A stretch of 64,000 bases of DNA, taken from contig NZ_CP032757.1 in assembly GCF_003641185.1 (NCBI RefSeq), positions 3,410,001 to 3,474,000 of the forward strand, read 5' to 3'. Both the position numbers and the translations under genes were made by a program. Shown here in pieces: positions 8,919-18,722 of the stretch. Below the pieces are notes generated by a model. The model was not told the origin of the DNA. It worked only from the letters and a program-made list of their open reading frames with translations, and made no database searches. The stretch's first letter is position 1. Each line of letters begins with the position of its first letter. The DNA comes from Lactiplantibacillus pentosus. Lineage in GTDB: Bacteria > Bacillota > Bacilli > Lactobacillales > Lactobacillaceae.

Positions 8919-9674
8919 ATGAATTTTCTTCCGATAACTAACTATGATTCTTCACCTAAAGCGATTATTAATCCCTTTAGAGATGAAGGTTATCAATTTC
9001 CAGATAAGATGTTACTGGCATTCGTAACGCCAGAAGTGATGCGTAAGTTTAGTCAAGAATACAACGCTGAAGCGTTAGCAACTTTTCCGATGTTTTCGGG
9101 TGCCATTCAGGTCTTTCAAATTAATTGGCATGGTGAAACGATGGGGGTCTGTCGTTCGGTTTTGGGTGCACCAGCCGCTGCACAGATTATGGAATTCCTA
9201 ATTGCTTATGGTGCCAAACAGATTATTGCGGTAGGCTCTTGCGGTGTTCTGCGAGAAATTCCAGAGAATTCTTTTTTAATTGTTACGGAAGCTTTGCGTG
9301 ATGAGGGGACGTCCTATCATTACTTGCCAGCAGCGCCAAGTATTCAGCTTGATTCGGACATAATTGCATCTGTTCAGGCGTCACTACGCAAGAATTCAGT
9401 TGCAGCAAAAACCGTCAAGACTTGGACAACCGACGCTTTCTTTCGTGAGACACCTGCATTGGCTGATCAGTATGTGGCACAGGGATTTGAAGTCGTGGAG
9501 ATGGAATGCTCAGCACTAGCCGCAATTGCTCGTTTTCGCAGGATAAAGTTTGGCCAGATTCTTTTCACGGCTGACTCTTTAGCTAATCCCAAAGCATGGG
9601 TAGCACGGAATAGAGGACGAGGTGCGCATACAATGGCATTAATCAATGCGCTGAACTGTTTGATTGACCTTTAG
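8919..9674 (+). CDS. Uridine/purine nucleoside phosphorylase family protein
   Basis: 251 residues from the ATG at 8919, chosen because TGGAGGG lies just upstream; an upstream in-frame GTG at 8874 lacks one. The phosphorylase-1 fold is shown by the core IIAVGSCGVL (phosphate/ribose loop) and by VVEMECSALAAIARF, which carries the ribose-binding Glu. It should split a nucleoside (or deoxynucleoside) with phosphate to base and ribose-1-phosphate in the cytosol. Purine versus uridine preference cannot be decided from these motifs. It is followed 26 bp later by a small HTH gene and may share a transcript with it. Confidence 0.83.
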   Translation: MNFLPITNYDSSPKAIINPFRDEGYQFPDKMLLAFVTPEVMRKFSQEYNAEALATFPMFSGAIQVFQINWHGETMGVCRSVLGAPAAAQIMEFLIAYGAKQIIAVGSCGVLREIPENSFLIVTEALRDEGTSYHYLPAAPSIQLDSDIIASVQASLRKNSVAAKTVKTWTTDAFFRETPALADQYVAQGFEVVEMECSALAAIARFRRIKFGQILFTADSLANPKAWVARNRGRGAHTMALINALNCLIDL

Positions 9675-9700
9675 CATTTCACAACCAGAAAGGAAAAATC

Positions 9701-10015
9701 ATGAGCGAAAAATTAACTGATCTACAAAAAAGCATCCAACAAGCAACTGCAGCGCTAAACGGTGATTATTCAAACGTCACGGTCCACGAATCATCGCTAC
9801 AACCAGTACCCCATTATTCGGCACAAGACATCAAAGCGATTCGTTCAGAGCTTGGCATCACACAGCGCGTTCTGGCGGTAATTTTGGCGGTCTCCCCGCG
9901 CACGGTTGAAGCTTGGGAAGCTGGCAAATCTCAGCCAAATGGCAGCGCCTGCCGGTTACTACAATTAATTCAGCAGTATCCTAACTTGATTGAAGAAATT
10001 TTTACGACTAAGTGA
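9701..10015 (+). CDS. HigA-like XRE regulator without a visible toxin partner
   Basis: 104 residues with an AAAGGAAAA ribosome site. The HTH lies at the C-terminal half (AIRSELGITQRVLAVILAVSPRTVEAWEAGKSQPNGSACRLLQLI), typical of HigA/MqsA-type antitoxins. The N-terminal 35 residues would normally meet a HigB toxin, but no toxin-sized gene lies on either side, so it is an orphan or a stand-alone regulator. A strong terminator follows. Confidence 0.72.
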   Translation: MSEKLTDLQKSIQQATAALNGDYSNVTVHESSLQPVPHYSAQDIKAIRSELGITQRVLAVILAVSPRTVEAWEAGKSQPNGSACRLLQLIQQYPNLIEEIFTTK

Positions 10016-10027
10016 TTAAAACTAAAC

Positions 10028-10073
10028 CATCCTGAGCCGCTCTGCAATCCGCAGTACAGCTCAGGATGTTTTT
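10028..10073 (+). terminator. Terminator after the HigA-like gene
   Basis: Perfect 10-bp stem CATCCTGAGC/GCTCAGGATG followed by TTTTT. It also closes off the convergent galR gene. Confidence 0.85.
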
Positions 10074-10075
10074 CG

Positions 10076-11077
10076 TTATTTCGTACTCTCCCGTTCCACC
10101 AGTGTCGTTCCCAGCTCGATTCGTTGGGCCGCTTGGTGGGCGTCTTGGAATCGGCTGACTAACAGATCAACGGCGGTCTTGCCCATCAGTTCGGTCTCAA
10201 CGTTGACCGAGCTGATTTCAGGGTATACGTATTCCGCCAACGAGGTGTTGTTGAAGCTAAACAGTTTGGCGCGTCCAGGAACGGCAATTTTGGCTTGCTG
10301 CAAGGCTTTCAAGGCCCCCGCCGCCATTGGATCATTAGCCACGAAAAAAGCGTGTGGCAAACGCGGCCCTAGCGCGGCAATCGCCCGTTTCATCGTTACA
10401 TAGCCAGACTGACTCGTGTAGTCGCCAGCCAAGACATACTCAGGATGATAGGCATGGTGACGCTCTAACGCTTGCTTGAAGCTTTGTTGGCGCTGATTTG
10501 GAATCTCAACTTGTTGATCCGTCGACCACTCCTGACCATAGATCATGCCAATATCTTGGATCCCGCGCCGCCAGAAATAGTCGACGACCCGACTCGTGGC
10601 AAACGTGAAGTCCGTGACGACGCTACTGAAGCCCTGCGCAAACTGGTCATCGTCCACAAACACGAGTTGCGGGGTCAATTCACTCAACTGGCGCACTTGC
10701 GTCGGGCTAAACTTCCCCACCGCAATTACCGCGTCGATATCATCACCGACCTGATCCAATTTGTTTTGAAAAATGCTCGTGGTGGTGAAACCGTAGACCT
10801 GGGCCTGATGTTCAATTCCTTTGCGAATCGCTAAGTAATACAGATCATCGTGCTCCTGCGTCTTGGAATACCACTGGATCACTGCAATATTCTTACGCAT
10901 CATCGTTTTCACGTCTCGCCGTTTGCGCTTGCTATAACGTAGCTCTGCGGCGATGGCAAACACCCGTTGGCGCGTCTGGTCGCTCACAGACAGCGTGCGA
11001 TCATAATTCAATACTCGCGAGACCGTTGCCAGCGAGACATCCGCCCGGTTGGCAATATCTTTTAACGTGACGGCCAT
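10076..11077 (-). CDS. galR: LacI/GalR-family regulator, last gene of galKETR
   Basis: 333 residues from the ATG at 11077 ([24 protein letters not shown]), which has GGAGGCGAG upstream; the open frame to 11164 adds only unlikely residues. HTH at 2-22, hinge near 45-58, then the sugar-binding domain. It is a close paralogue of the regulator at 24500-25495 (same HTH core, same [15 protein letters not shown] and LGTTLVERESTK endings). It lies downstream of galT and should control the gal/lac genes through the TTTTACTAAAA-type dyads. Confidence 0.87.
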   Translation of the reverse strand: MAVTLKDIANRADVSLATVSRVLNYDRTLSVSDQTRQRVFAIAAELRYSKRKRRDVKTMMRKNIAVIQWYSKTQEHDDLYYLAIRKGIEHQAQVYGFTTTSIFQNKLDQVGDDIDAVIAVGKFSPTQVRQLSELTPQLVFVDDDQFAQGFSSVVTDFTFATSRVVDYFWRRGIQDIGMIYGQEWSTDQQVEIPNQRQQSFKQALERHHAYHPEYVLAGDYTSQSGYVTMKRAIAALGPRLPHAFFVANDPMAAGALKALQQAKIAVPGRAKLFSFNNTSLAEYVYPEISSVNVETELMGKTAVDLLVSRFQDAHQAAQRIELGTTLVERESTK

Positions 11078-11099
11078 CGTCTCGCCTCCTTCTAATGAC

Positions 11100-11181
11100 A
11101 AACGTGGGGTCGCGGGGGACTGGCACCACTGACCAATAATGATTGGCCAGTGGCACAGCAACACCCCGTTGCCCCACGTTT
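11100..11181 (-). promoter_or_regulatory. Long-range hairpin between galT and galR
   Basis: Arms AAACGTGGGG (11100-11109) and CCCCACGTTT (11172-11181) pair perfectly and enclose a second stem of about 13 bp (TGGCACCACTG / CAGTGGCA region). There is no U-run after it, so it may act as an RNA stability or attenuation element separating galT from galR rather than as a simple terminator. Confidence 0.5.
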
Positions 11182-11200
11182 TATTTGCTTAATTTACAAT

Positions 11201-12664
11201 TTAGTCTTTGAGTGTTGCAATGAACCGGTCAAACGCTGCTTCGCCTTGATCGTCCCACTTGAAGACGCCGGCATCTGCCAGCACGCGGGCAAAAACATTG
11301 CCGACTGCTTTGTCGATCACCGTGGTGACATTATCGGCAGTGATCGTGTTATCAGCCTTCAATTGGTCAGCCCATGCTTGATGCATTGGGACCATTTCGT
11401 TTGGCTGATCCAACAAATATTTGCCCACTTCAGCCAACTCCGTCTTGAGACGTGCTGGTAAAATAGCGCGGCCCATGACTTCGATCAAACCGATATTTTC
11501 CTTCTTGATATGTTGCACATCCTGATGTGGATGGAAGATACCATCAGGGAATTCAGCGGACGTCTGGTTATCGCGTAGCACGATATCTAAAACGTAATCG
11601 TCGCCAACTTTACGGGCGATGGGCGTCGTCGTGTGATGGCGAGTACCATCCGTATAGGCACGGACATCCACGCTTTCGTCTGAGTAGTTCATCCAAATGT
11701 CATGAATCTTGACAGCGGCATCCGTCAACGCCAAGACATCCGGACTTGATAACCGAATCGTTGACATTGGCCACTTAACGATGCCCGCTTTGACGCCGGC
11801 GATTCCTAAGTCGATTGACCGCGCGATTGGCGCCTTCATCATTGGAAAGTCGTGCCGACCCCCTTGATAGTGTTCGTGTGACAACATCGAACCACCAACG
11901 ATCGGCAAGTCCGCATTACTGCCCACAAAGTAATGTGGAAATTGACGGACGATTTCGAGTAAGTTCGTAAACGTTTGCCGGTTGATGACCATTGGCCGGT
12001 GTTCTTGATCCAAGAAGATCGAATGTTCATTGAAATAGGCATAAGGGGAGTACTGGAAACCCCAAGTATCCCCGCCTAATGTCAACCGCACGATGCGGTG
12101 GTTACTCCGTGCTGGATAACCTAAGCGACCTAAGTAGCCTTCGTTTTGCATACATAACTGACACAATGGGTAGCCATCTTGTGGTTGATTCCGCGCGGCC
12201 GCAATCGCTTTGGGATCCTTTTCAGGCTTCGAGAGATTGATGGTGATTTCGAGGTCACCAAAGGCCGTTTTAGCTGGGAAGACCACGTTTTTGGCAATCG
12301 CCCGCGTCTTGATGTAGTCGTTGGCTTTGCTCAAATTAAAGAAGTAATCCGTCGCCGCTTTGGGACTGTCTTGATACTTGTCCCAGAAACGTTGGTTGAG
12401 GACTGATGGCAACGGTGTCACTAAGTCCATCAACTGGTCAGCCAAGATATCGCGATCCGACTGGGACGCTTCGATCTTGCCATTTTGGATCGCCGTTTCG
12501 ACCAACGCATCCGTCAAACTCGTTAACTGGTCATCCGCCGCAGCGACTGGTTCGCCTTCACCAACGAGTCCTAAGACCCGATTGTGCACGTAAATGCGGT
12601 CCATCGCGGTATATTGTGATGGTGAGGCAATCACAGCATCAACAAATTGATCTAAACTCGTCAT
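11201..12664 (-). CDS. galT: UDP-glucose:hexose-1-phosphate uridylyltransferase, Firmicute type
   Basis: 487 residues, the length of the Gram-positive GalT family 2. It transfers UMP between UDP-glucose and galactose-1-phosphate in the Leloir pathway. The active-site stretch is SHEHYQGGRHD, with the nucleophilic His in the HEHYQGG motif. Its ATG shares one base with the galE stop (TAATG), so the two are translationally coupled. Confidence 0.95.
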   Translation of the reverse strand: MTSLDQFVDAVIASPSQYTAMDRIYVHNRVLGLVGEGEPVAAADDQLTSLTDALVETAIQNGKIEASQSDRDILADQLMDLVTPLPSVLNQRFWDKYQDSPKAATDYFFNLSKANDYIKTRAIAKNVVFPAKTAFGDLEITINLSKPEKDPKAIAAARNQPQDGYPLCQLCMQNEGYLGRLGYPARSNHRIVRLTLGGDTWGFQYSPYAYFNEHSIFLDQEHRPMVINRQTFTNLLEIVRQFPHYFVGSNADLPIVGGSMLSHEHYQGGRHDFPMMKAPIARSIDLGIAGVKAGIVKWPMSTIRLSSPDVLALTDAAVKIHDIWMNYSDESVDVRAYTDGTRHHTTTPIARKVGDDYVLDIVLRDNQTSAEFPDGIFHPHQDVQHIKKENIGLIEVMGRAILPARLKTELAEVGKYLLDQPNEMVPMHQAWADQLKADNTITADNVTTVIDKAVGNVFARVLADAGVFKWDDQGEAAFDRFIATLKD

Positions 12665-13668
12665 TAGTTCTGGCCTCCCCGATCGTCATAGCCAGCTGGA
12701 TGACTTTCTTTCCAAGTCCAAGCCGTCTTAATAATTTCCTTGACGTCATCGTATTGTGGCTTCCAGCCCAAGACCTTCCGCGCTTTATCACTAGCGGCAA
12801 CCAAGGTACTTGGGTCACCCGCACGCCGCGGTGCCATAACGGCTGGAATTGGCTTCCCAGTCACTTCACGCGCAGCATCCAACATTTGTTTGTTAGAAAA
12901 GCCAGTTGAAGAACCGAGGTTGAACGCATCACTGTCATGACCTTGTTTGAGATATTCGAGCGCCAAGATATGGGCGTCTGCTAAGTCGACCACGTGAACG
13001 TAATCGCGCACATTCGTCCCATCAGGCGTTGGATAGTCATCACCGAAGATCTGTAATTGATCCCGTTCGCCAGCAGCGACTTGTAAAATAATCGGAACCA
13101 AGTGCGTTTCTGGGGCGTGGTCTTCACCGATACTGCCATCTGGTTTAGCGCCAGCCACGTTGAAGTAACGAAGCGCCACGAACTTGATGCCGTATGCTAA
13201 GTCGGACCAATGCATGATTTTTTCCATCGCCAACTTACTTTCACCATAAGGGTTAGTTGGCACTTGGGGATCAGATTCCTTGATTGGCACTTGTTTCGGC
13301 TCGCCGTACGTTGCCGCCGTTGAACTGAAGACGATCCGCTTAACGTCATGCTTAGCCATAACTTCCAACAACTTGACCATGCCGGCCGTGTTGTTGTCAA
13401 AATACTTGAGCGGATCCTTCATCGATTCTGGGACCACTGAGAATGCGGCGAAATGAATGACACCTTCAACGTTTTCTTGGTCAAATACGGTATTCATGAA
13501 CGCCGTATCCCGCACATCACCTTCATAAAATCGAGCTTGATCGTTGACCGCTGCTCGGTGCCCAGTGACCAGGTTGTCCACAACCGCCACATCGTACCCT
13601 TTTGCAATCAACCGATCAACCGCGTGTGAACCGATGTAACCGGCACCACCTAAAACTAAAACTGCCAT
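12664..13668 (-). CDS. galE: UDP-glucose 4-epimerase
   Basis: 334 residues, a standard short-chain epimerase. NAD-binding GGAGYIGSH at 7-15, catalytic [10 protein letters not shown] (Ser/Thr) and the YGESK Tyr-Lys pair. It interconverts UDP-galactose and UDP-glucose, completing the Leloir pathway with GalK and GalT. It follows galK after a 490-bp gap filled by the tandem repeat array, and overlaps galT by one base. Confidence 0.96.
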   Translation of the reverse strand: MAVLVLGGAGYIGSHAVDRLIAKGYDVAVVDNLVTGHRAAVNDQARFYEGDVRDTAFMNTVFDQENVEGVIHFAAFSVVPESMKDPLKYFDNNTAGMVKLLEVMAKHDVKRIVFSSTAATYGEPKQVPIKESDPQVPTNPYGESKLAMEKIMHWSDLAYGIKFVALRYFNVAGAKPDGSIGEDHAPETHLVPIILQVAAGERDQLQIFGDDYPTPDGTNVRDYVHVVDLADAHILALEYLKQGHDSDAFNLGSSTGFSNKQMLDAAREVTGKPIPAVMAPRRAGDPSTLVAASDKARKVLGWKPQYDDVKEIIKTAWTWKESHPAGYDDRGGQN

Positions 13669-13723
13669 TCTAATTCCTCCTCAAATTCCTCAATGCATAT
13701 AACTGATTTAAATCATGATGCTG

Positions 13724-14155
13724 TTAACGTTCATTTTTTGATGATTAACGTTAAGTCTCTGATTAACGTTCACTTTTTAGCGATTAACGCTCATTCTCGG
13801 ATTAACGTTCACTTTTTGGCGATTAACGCGCATCTTCTGTTTAACGTTCACTTTTTAGCGATTAACGCGCATCTTCTAAATTAACGTTCACTTTTCAACG
13901 ATTAACGCCCATTCTCGAATTAACGTTCATTTTTTGGCGATTAACGCTCATCTTCTGTTTAACGTTCACTTTTTAGCGATTAACGCGCATCTTCTAAATT
14001 AACGTTCACTTTTCAACGATTAACGCCCATTCTCGAATTAACGTTCATTTTTTGGCGATTAACGCTCATCTTCTGATTAACGTTCACTTTTCAGCGATTA
14101 ACGCGCATCTTCTAAATTAACGTTAACTTTCTGACGATTAACGTCCCAATCGTCG
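13724..14155. repeat. Tandem array, about 11 units of 39/40 bp, between galK and galE
   Basis: Unit starts (TTAACGTT) fall at 13724, 13763, 13802, 13841, 13881, 13920, 13959, 13999, 14038, 14077 and 14117. Each unit has two half-units, TTAACGTTCA...TTTT.. and CGATTAACGC.CAT..TCT, so TTAACG recurs about every 20 bp. A higher-order copy exists: the block of three units from 13841 repeats almost exactly from 13959 (period 118 bp). The mix of 39- and 40-bp units breaks any reading frame, so it is not coding. It sits inside the galKETR transcript. Confidence 0.93.
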
Positions 14156-14158
14156 CGA

Positions 14159-15322
14159 TTAAAGTTCCTTAGGGCCGTCAGCGATTTCTGCGATGTAGAA
14201 GTCAGCGTCGTAGCCGATCGTGTCGCGGTAAACTTTACCGACGTTGGCTTTGAAATCATCGACCTTATCCTTGTCAACGATGGCGATACCACAGCCACCA
14301 AAGCCGGCACCAGTCATCCGCGCACCTAATACGCCAGGTTGTTTCCAAGCCGTTTCAGCTAAAGTATCCAATTCTTTCCCAGTTACTTCGTAGTCAAAGT
14401 GTAATGAAACGTGTGAAGCCGTAACTAATTCGCCAAAGGTCGTCAAATCATCATCAGCTAACGCCTTAGTTGCGCGAATCGCACGTTGGTTTTCGAAGAC
14501 CGCGTGACGAGCGCGTTTGATCAAGGTTTCGTCATTGATGAGGTAAGCTGCTTCATCGAATTGGTCGTTGGTCAAATCGCCGAGAGACTTGATGTCCAAC
14601 TTAGTTTGTAAGCGCCGCAGTGCTTCTTCACATTCTGAGCGACGTTCGTTGTACTTGGAATCTGCTAATTCACGGCGTTTGTTCGTGTTCATGATGACAA
14701 TGACGTTGTTACCAAGTTTAACTGGCGCATAGGAATAGTCCATCGTGTTGGTATCTAGTAAAATTGCTTGATCTTTTTTACCCATTCCAACGGCAAATTG
14801 GTCCATGATCCCGGAGTTAACGCCTACGTAGTTGTTTTCACACTTTTGGCCAATCTTAACTAAGTCTAATTGGCTGATGTTGAGGTCAAACCCAGTGTTC
14901 AACATGATTCCAGTCAATAATTCGATTGAAGCGGATGAAGACAGGCCAGCGCCGTCTGGCATGTTACCGTGAACGTAGAAGTCGAACCCATGATCGAATT
15001 TGACCCCGGTCTTGGCGATTTCATTCATCATCCCTTTAGGATAGTTCGTCCAACCAGCGGCTTTATCATAGGCTAAATCGTTAACGTCGAAAGTCACGAC
15101 GCCCGCATCTGGAATGTTTGCGGAATACATCCGAACCGTCGTATCCGTCCGTGGTGCGTAGACCCCGTATGTCCCAATCGTAATCGCACATGGGAAGACG
15201 TGACCGCCGTTGTAATCAGTATGTTCACCGATCAAGTTAATCCGACCAGGTGAGAAGAAGACCCGTTCTGGTGTGGTATCAAAGGCTTCGGTAAACTCCT
15301 GTTTTAAGTCGCTAGTTTTCAT
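14159..15322 (-). CDS. galK: Galactokinase
   Basis: 387 residues, GHMP kinase. The galactokinase signature FSPGRINLIGEHTDYNGGHVF lies near residues 23-43, the ATP loop GAGLSSSAS near 125, and the C-terminal GAGFGGCGIAIV motif near 340. It phosphorylates galactose at C1, first step of the Leloir pathway. First gene of the minus-strand galKETR run and divergent from lacL. Its 3' end abuts the repeat array. Confidence 0.97.
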   Translation of the reverse strand: MKTSDLKQEFTEAFDTTPERVFFSPGRINLIGEHTDYNGGHVFPCAITIGTYGVYAPRTDTTVRMYSANIPDAGVVTFDVNDLAYDKAAGWTNYPKGMMNEIAKTGVKFDHGFDFYVHGNMPDGAGLSSSASIELLTGIMLNTGFDLNISQLDLVKIGQKCENNYVGVNSGIMDQFAVGMGKKDQAILLDTNTMDYSYAPVKLGNNVIVIMNTNKRRELADSKYNERRSECEEALRRLQTKLDIKSLGDLTNDQFDEAAYLINDETLIKRARHAVFENQRAIRATKALADDDLTTFGELVTASHVSLHFDYEVTGKELDTLAETAWKQPGVLGARMTGAGFGGCGIAIVDKDKVDDFKANVGKVYRDTIGYDADFYIAEIADGPKEL

Positions 15323-15343
15323 GAAAAATCCCTCCGTAAATAG

Positions 15344-15354
15344 TTTTACTAAAA
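15344..15354. promoter_or_regulatory. GalR/LacR-type dyad before galK
   Basis: TTTTACTAAAA, identical to the site at 3430-3440, close to the galK start. Likely operator. Confidence 0.5.
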
Positions 15355-15421
15355 TTTTATTAACTTGACTATAATGCTTTTAGCGGTCGCTGTCAATACC
15401 TTAACAATCCTTTTATAGCGA

Positions 15422-15443
15422 AAATGGTAACGCTTTACCATTT
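15422..15443. promoter_or_regulatory. 22-bp dyad in the galK-lacL intergenic region
   Basis: Arms AAATGGTAA and TTACCATTT flank a CGCT-containing core that resembles an expanded cre. It could be a CcpA site or a second LacI-family operator. Confidence 0.45.
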
Positions 15444-15506
15444 CGCCTGAACCTAGGCTTCATTTTCGATTTACGCCGAGGTTATTATCCCGTTATCATC
15501 CATTGA

Positions 15507-15527
15507 TTTAGTTAAATTTTAACTAAA
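15507..15527. promoter_or_regulatory. Operator-like dyad before lacL
   Basis: Arms TTTAGTTAAA and TTTAACTAAA around one central base, matching the TTTTAGTAAAA family of the other galactoside promoters. Confidence 0.5.
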
Positions 15528-15568
15528 ATGTCGTGTACAAATACCCCACAATGTTCTATCATCATAGT

Positions 15569-15582
15569 TGTAAGCGTTTTTA
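15569..15582. promoter_or_regulatory. cre-like site before lacL
   Basis: TGTAAGCGTTTTTA differs from the CcpA consensus TGWAANCGNTNWCA at one position and lies 27 bp before the lacL ATG. Confidence 0.55.
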
Positions 15583-15608
15583 TTAACGATTTTGAAAGGA
15601 GCTTCCTC

Positions 15609-17489
15609 ATGCAAGCTAATCTTCAATGGTTAGACGACCCGGAAGTGTTCCGGGTTAACCAATTACCTGCGCATAGTGACCATCACTATTATCACGACGC
15701 AGCTGAAATCAAAACTGGCAGTCGTTTCGTTAAGTCCTTAAATGGTGCTTGGCGCTTCAACTTTGCCAAGACACCAGCCGAACGCCCCGTTGATTTCTAT
15801 CAACCGGACTTTGATGCGAGTGACTTCGACACGATTCAAGTCCCCGGCCACATCGAACTCGCTGGGTACGGTCAGATTCAATACATCAATACGCTCTATC
15901 CGTGGGAAGGTAAAATTTACCGGCGCCCACCATACACCCTGAATCAGGATCAATTAACCCCTGGCCTGTTCAGTGATGCTGACGACAACACGGTCGGCTC
16001 ATACCTTAAAACATTCGATTTAGACGATGCCTTCAAAGGGCAACGGGTCATCATTCAATTCCAAGGGGTTGAAGAAGCCTTATACGTTTGGTTGAATGGG
16101 CACTTCATCGGTTACGCCGAAGATAGTTTTACACCATCTGAATTCGACTTGACGCCCTACATCCAAGACACCGGCAACGTCTTAGCCGTTCGGGTCTACA
16201 AACGGAGTACGGCATCCTTTATCGAAGACCAAGATATGTTCCGCTTTTCAGGGATTTTCCGTGACGTCAATTTATTGGCCGAACCTGCCACCCACCTCAA
16301 CGACTTGGATTTACGTCCAACTGTTAACAAAGATTTTGAAAGCGGTGTCTTGAATGTCACCACTAAGCTGACTGGCGATGCGGCCACTTTGGCACTCACC
16401 GTTAAGGATCAGGACGGTCAAGTTGTTGCAACGCAAACCCAAACGGGCAGTGACACCGTGAAATTTGACGCAATGGCTTTTGACCAAGTTCAGCTCTGGT
16501 CACCAGCTTCACCGTATCTCTATCAATTACTGATTGAAGTTTACGATGCTAATCACGAGCTTTTAGAAGTCGTTCCTTACAAGTTTGGCTTCCGGACCGT
16601 TGAACTCCGTGACGACAAGGTCATTTACGTCAACAATCAACGACTGGTCATCAACGGCGTCAACCGACACGAATGGAATGCGCATACTGGTCGGGTGATT
16701 ACGATGGCCGATATGACCGCCGATATTCAGACGATGTTAGCGAATAACATCAACGCTGATCGGACTTGCCACTACCCAGACCAATTGCCATGGTATCAAC
16801 TCTGTGATGAAGCTGGCATCTATTTAATGGCTGAAAACAACTTGGAATCACACGGTTCTTGGCAAAAGATGGGCGCAATCGAACCGTCCTACAACGTCCC
16901 TGGCGACAATCCACACTGGCTTGAAGCCGTGGTGGACCGGGCCCGTTCGAATTACGAATGGTTCAAGAATCACCCATCCATCATTTTCTGGTCACTCGGT
17001 AACGAATCATTCGCTGGCGAAGACATTGCCGCAATGCAAGTCTTCTACAAGCAACACGACGATTCACGACTCGTTCATTACGAAGGTGTGGTGCACACGC
17101 CTGAACTAAAAGACCGGATTTCAGATGTCGAAAGTCGGATGTACGAAAAGCCGGACGAGATCGCCGCTTATTTGGACGACAACCCGGCCAAGCCATTCCT
17201 CGATTGCGAATATATGCATGATATGGGGAATTCACTCGGTGGCATGAAGTCTTACAACGATTTGATTGATAAATACCCAATGTATCAAGGCGGCTTTATC
17301 TGGGACTTTATCGACCAAGCCCTGTTCGTTCATGATCCAGTCACTGACCAAGACGTCCTTCGTTACGGTGGCGACTTCGATGAACGCCATTCTGACTATG
17401 AATTTTCCGGTGACGGCTTAATGTTTGCCGACCGGTCGCCAAAACCAGCAATGCAAGAGGTGAAATATTACTATGGCTTACACAAATAA
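15609..17489 (+). CDS. lacL: Beta-galactosidase large subunit (GH2)
   Basis: 626 residues from the ATG at 15609 ([14 protein letters not shown]), preceded by AAAGGAG; the frame upstream to 15528 crosses the cre-like site and is rejected. It carries the GH2 sugar-binding, immunoglobulin-like and TIM-barrel domains. The acid/base Glu466 is in SLGNESF and the nucleophile Glu534 in [10 protein letters not shown]. The C-terminal beta-sandwich of LacZ-type enzymes is supplied by LacM, whose gene overlaps by 17 bp. The heterodimer splits lactose in the cytosol. Confidence 0.96.
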   Translation: MQANLQWLDDPEVFRVNQLPAHSDHHYYHDAAEIKTGSRFVKSLNGAWRFNFAKTPAERPVDFYQPDFDASDFDTIQVPGHIELAGYGQIQYINTLYPWEGKIYRRPPYTLNQDQLTPGLFSDADDNTVGSYLKTFDLDDAFKGQRVIIQFQGVEEALYVWLNGHFIGYAEDSFTPSEFDLTPYIQDTGNVLAVRVYKRSTASFIEDQDMFRFSGIFRDVNLLAEPATHLNDLDLRPTVNKDFESGVLNVTTKLTGDAATLALTVKDQDGQVVATQTQTGSDTVKFDAMAFDQVQLWSPASPYLYQLLIEVYDANHELLEVVPYKFGFRTVELRDDKVIYVNNQRLVINGVNRHEWNAHTGRVITMADMTADIQTMLANNINADRTCHYPDQLPWYQLCDEAGIYLMAENNLESHGSWQKMGAIEPSYNVPGDNPHWLEAVVDRARSNYEWFKNHPSIIFWSLGNESFAGEDIAAMQVFYKQHDDSRLVHYEGVVHTPELKDRISDVESRMYEKPDEIAAYLDDNPAKPFLDCEYMHDMGNSLGGMKSYNDLIDKYPMYQGGFIWDFIDQALFVHDPVTDQDVLRYGGDFDERHSDYEFSGDGLMFADRSPKPAMQEVKYYYGLHK

Positions 17490-18432
17490 TCAGTTACACG
17501 TTATTTACGGTGATGGCAGCTTAGGCCTGGCCGGCGATAACTTCCACTACCTATTCAGTTACGAGCGCGGTGGTCTCGAATCACTACTCGTCAACGGCAA
17601 GGAATGGCTTTATCGGACGCCGACACCAGTCTTCTGGCGCGCAACCACCGACAATGATCACGGGAGCGGTTTTTCGACTAAATCAGCGCAGTGGTACGCG
17701 GCTGACAAATTCTCAACCTGCCAAGACATTCAATTGACGGTTGATGACCAAGCCATCACGCCATTACCGATCGCACCGCTCAACAATCGCTACACCGACC
17801 ATGAAACGGCCACGAAAGTCTCCTTGGCTTATCAATTCGTGACGACGACCGTTCCTAGCACGACGGTCACAGTCACCTACACCGTGACGGCCGATGGTCA
17901 GATCAACGTGGCGACGCACTATGCTGGCAAAGCTGGCTTACCGGAGTTACCAGCATTCGGGTTGCGGTTCATCATGCCAACGACCGCAAACGGCTTCGAT
18001 TACACCGGACTATCAGGCGAAACCTATCCTGACCGTTTAGCCGGCGCTAGTCATGGCCAGTTCCACGTTGACAGTCTACCCGTCACCCCTTATCTGGTGC
18101 CACAAGAATGCGGCATGCACATGCAGACGGAAGAAGTCACGGTGACGCGGTCAACGACGCAAAACAACGCTGACCATAGCAGCGAACCCTTCAGCCTGAC
18201 GTTCAGTCAAGTTGACGTACCCTTCGCCTTCAGTTGCTTACCTTATACCGCCGCAGAACTGGAAAACGCCACTCATATGGAAGAACTACCGTTAGCTCGG
18301 CGGACCGTCCTCTCGATTTTCGGTGCCGTTCGTGGTGTCGGTGGGATCGACAGTTGGGGAACCGACGTCGAATCCCAGTACCACATTCCAGCTGATCAGG
18401 ATATCGATTTCAGCTTCAATATCCATTTTTAA
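17473..18432 (+). CDS. lacM: Beta-galactosidase small subunit
   Basis: 319 residues, corresponding to the C-terminal Bgal_small_N-type domain of LacZ ([12 protein letters not shown] motif, residues about 55-66, and the end [10 protein letters not shown]). This domain completes the active site of LacL. The start lies inside lacL, giving coupled translation and a fixed subunit ratio. Followed by a terminator at 18501. Confidence 0.95.
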   Translation: MAYTNNQLHVIYGDGSLGLAGDNFHYLFSYERGGLESLLVNGKEWLYRTPTPVFWRATTDNDHGSGFSTKSAQWYAADKFSTCQDIQLTVDDQAITPLPIAPLNNRYTDHETATKVSLAYQFVTTTVPSTTVTVTYTVTADGQINVATHYAGKAGLPELPAFGLRFIMPTTANGFDYTGLSGETYPDRLAGASHGQFHVDSLPVTPYLVPQECGMHMQTEEVTVTRSTTQNNADHSSEPFSLTFSQVDVPFAFSCLPYTAAELENATHMEELPLARRTVLSIFGAVRGVGGIDSWGTDVESQYHIPADQDIDFSFNIHF

Positions 18433-18500
18433 AATCAGCTGATGATGCCGTGTGTGATGGCTAGCCCACCTAGCGATGACAACTAAATATGGGTACTAAA

Positions 18501-18535
18501 ATGGCAGTCATTTTCGATAATGGCTGCCATTTTTG
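18501..18535 (+). terminator. lacLM terminator
   Basis: Stem ATGGCAGTCA/TGGCTGCCAT followed by TTTT, 68 bp after the lacM stop. Confidence 0.8.
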
Positions 18536-18575
18536 TCTGGTTGCGGATGAGCTAGCTTGAATGCTCCGCTAGCTA

Positions 18576-18622
18576 AAAATGGTCATTTACAGGCATGTAG
18601 CTGTCTGTAAATGACCATTTTA
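18576..18622. terminator. Second strong hairpin between lacM and melA, probably bidirectional
   Basis: A 17-bp perfect stem (AAAATGGTCATTTACAG and its complement) with flanking A/T runs on both sides. It can end melA transcripts coming from the right and back up the lacLM terminator. The rest of 18433-18722 shows no gene; another small hairpin with GCTAGC arms lies at 18549-18574. Confidence 0.7.
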
Positions 18623-18722
18623 ATTTGAAGTTTTACTAATTTGTTTCACGACTAGCAAGCAACCGGATTAGGAATGATTCGCCCAGCAGTCATGCCATCC
18701 GTGCAAATCCATCATGCGCACA

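Noticed and set aside
13693..13884. Open frame on the plus strand reading NVHFLAINAH repeats
   Set aside because: It is a chance reading through the 39-bp repeat units; the 40-bp units break the frame and there is no ribosome site.
13724..14155. CRISPR array
   Set aside because: The units are contiguous and variable throughout, with no unique spacers and no cas genes.
15344..15608. Extended LacL start at 15528
   Set aside because: The extension would cover the cre-like site and lacks a ribosome site; the ATG at 15609 has AAAGGAG.
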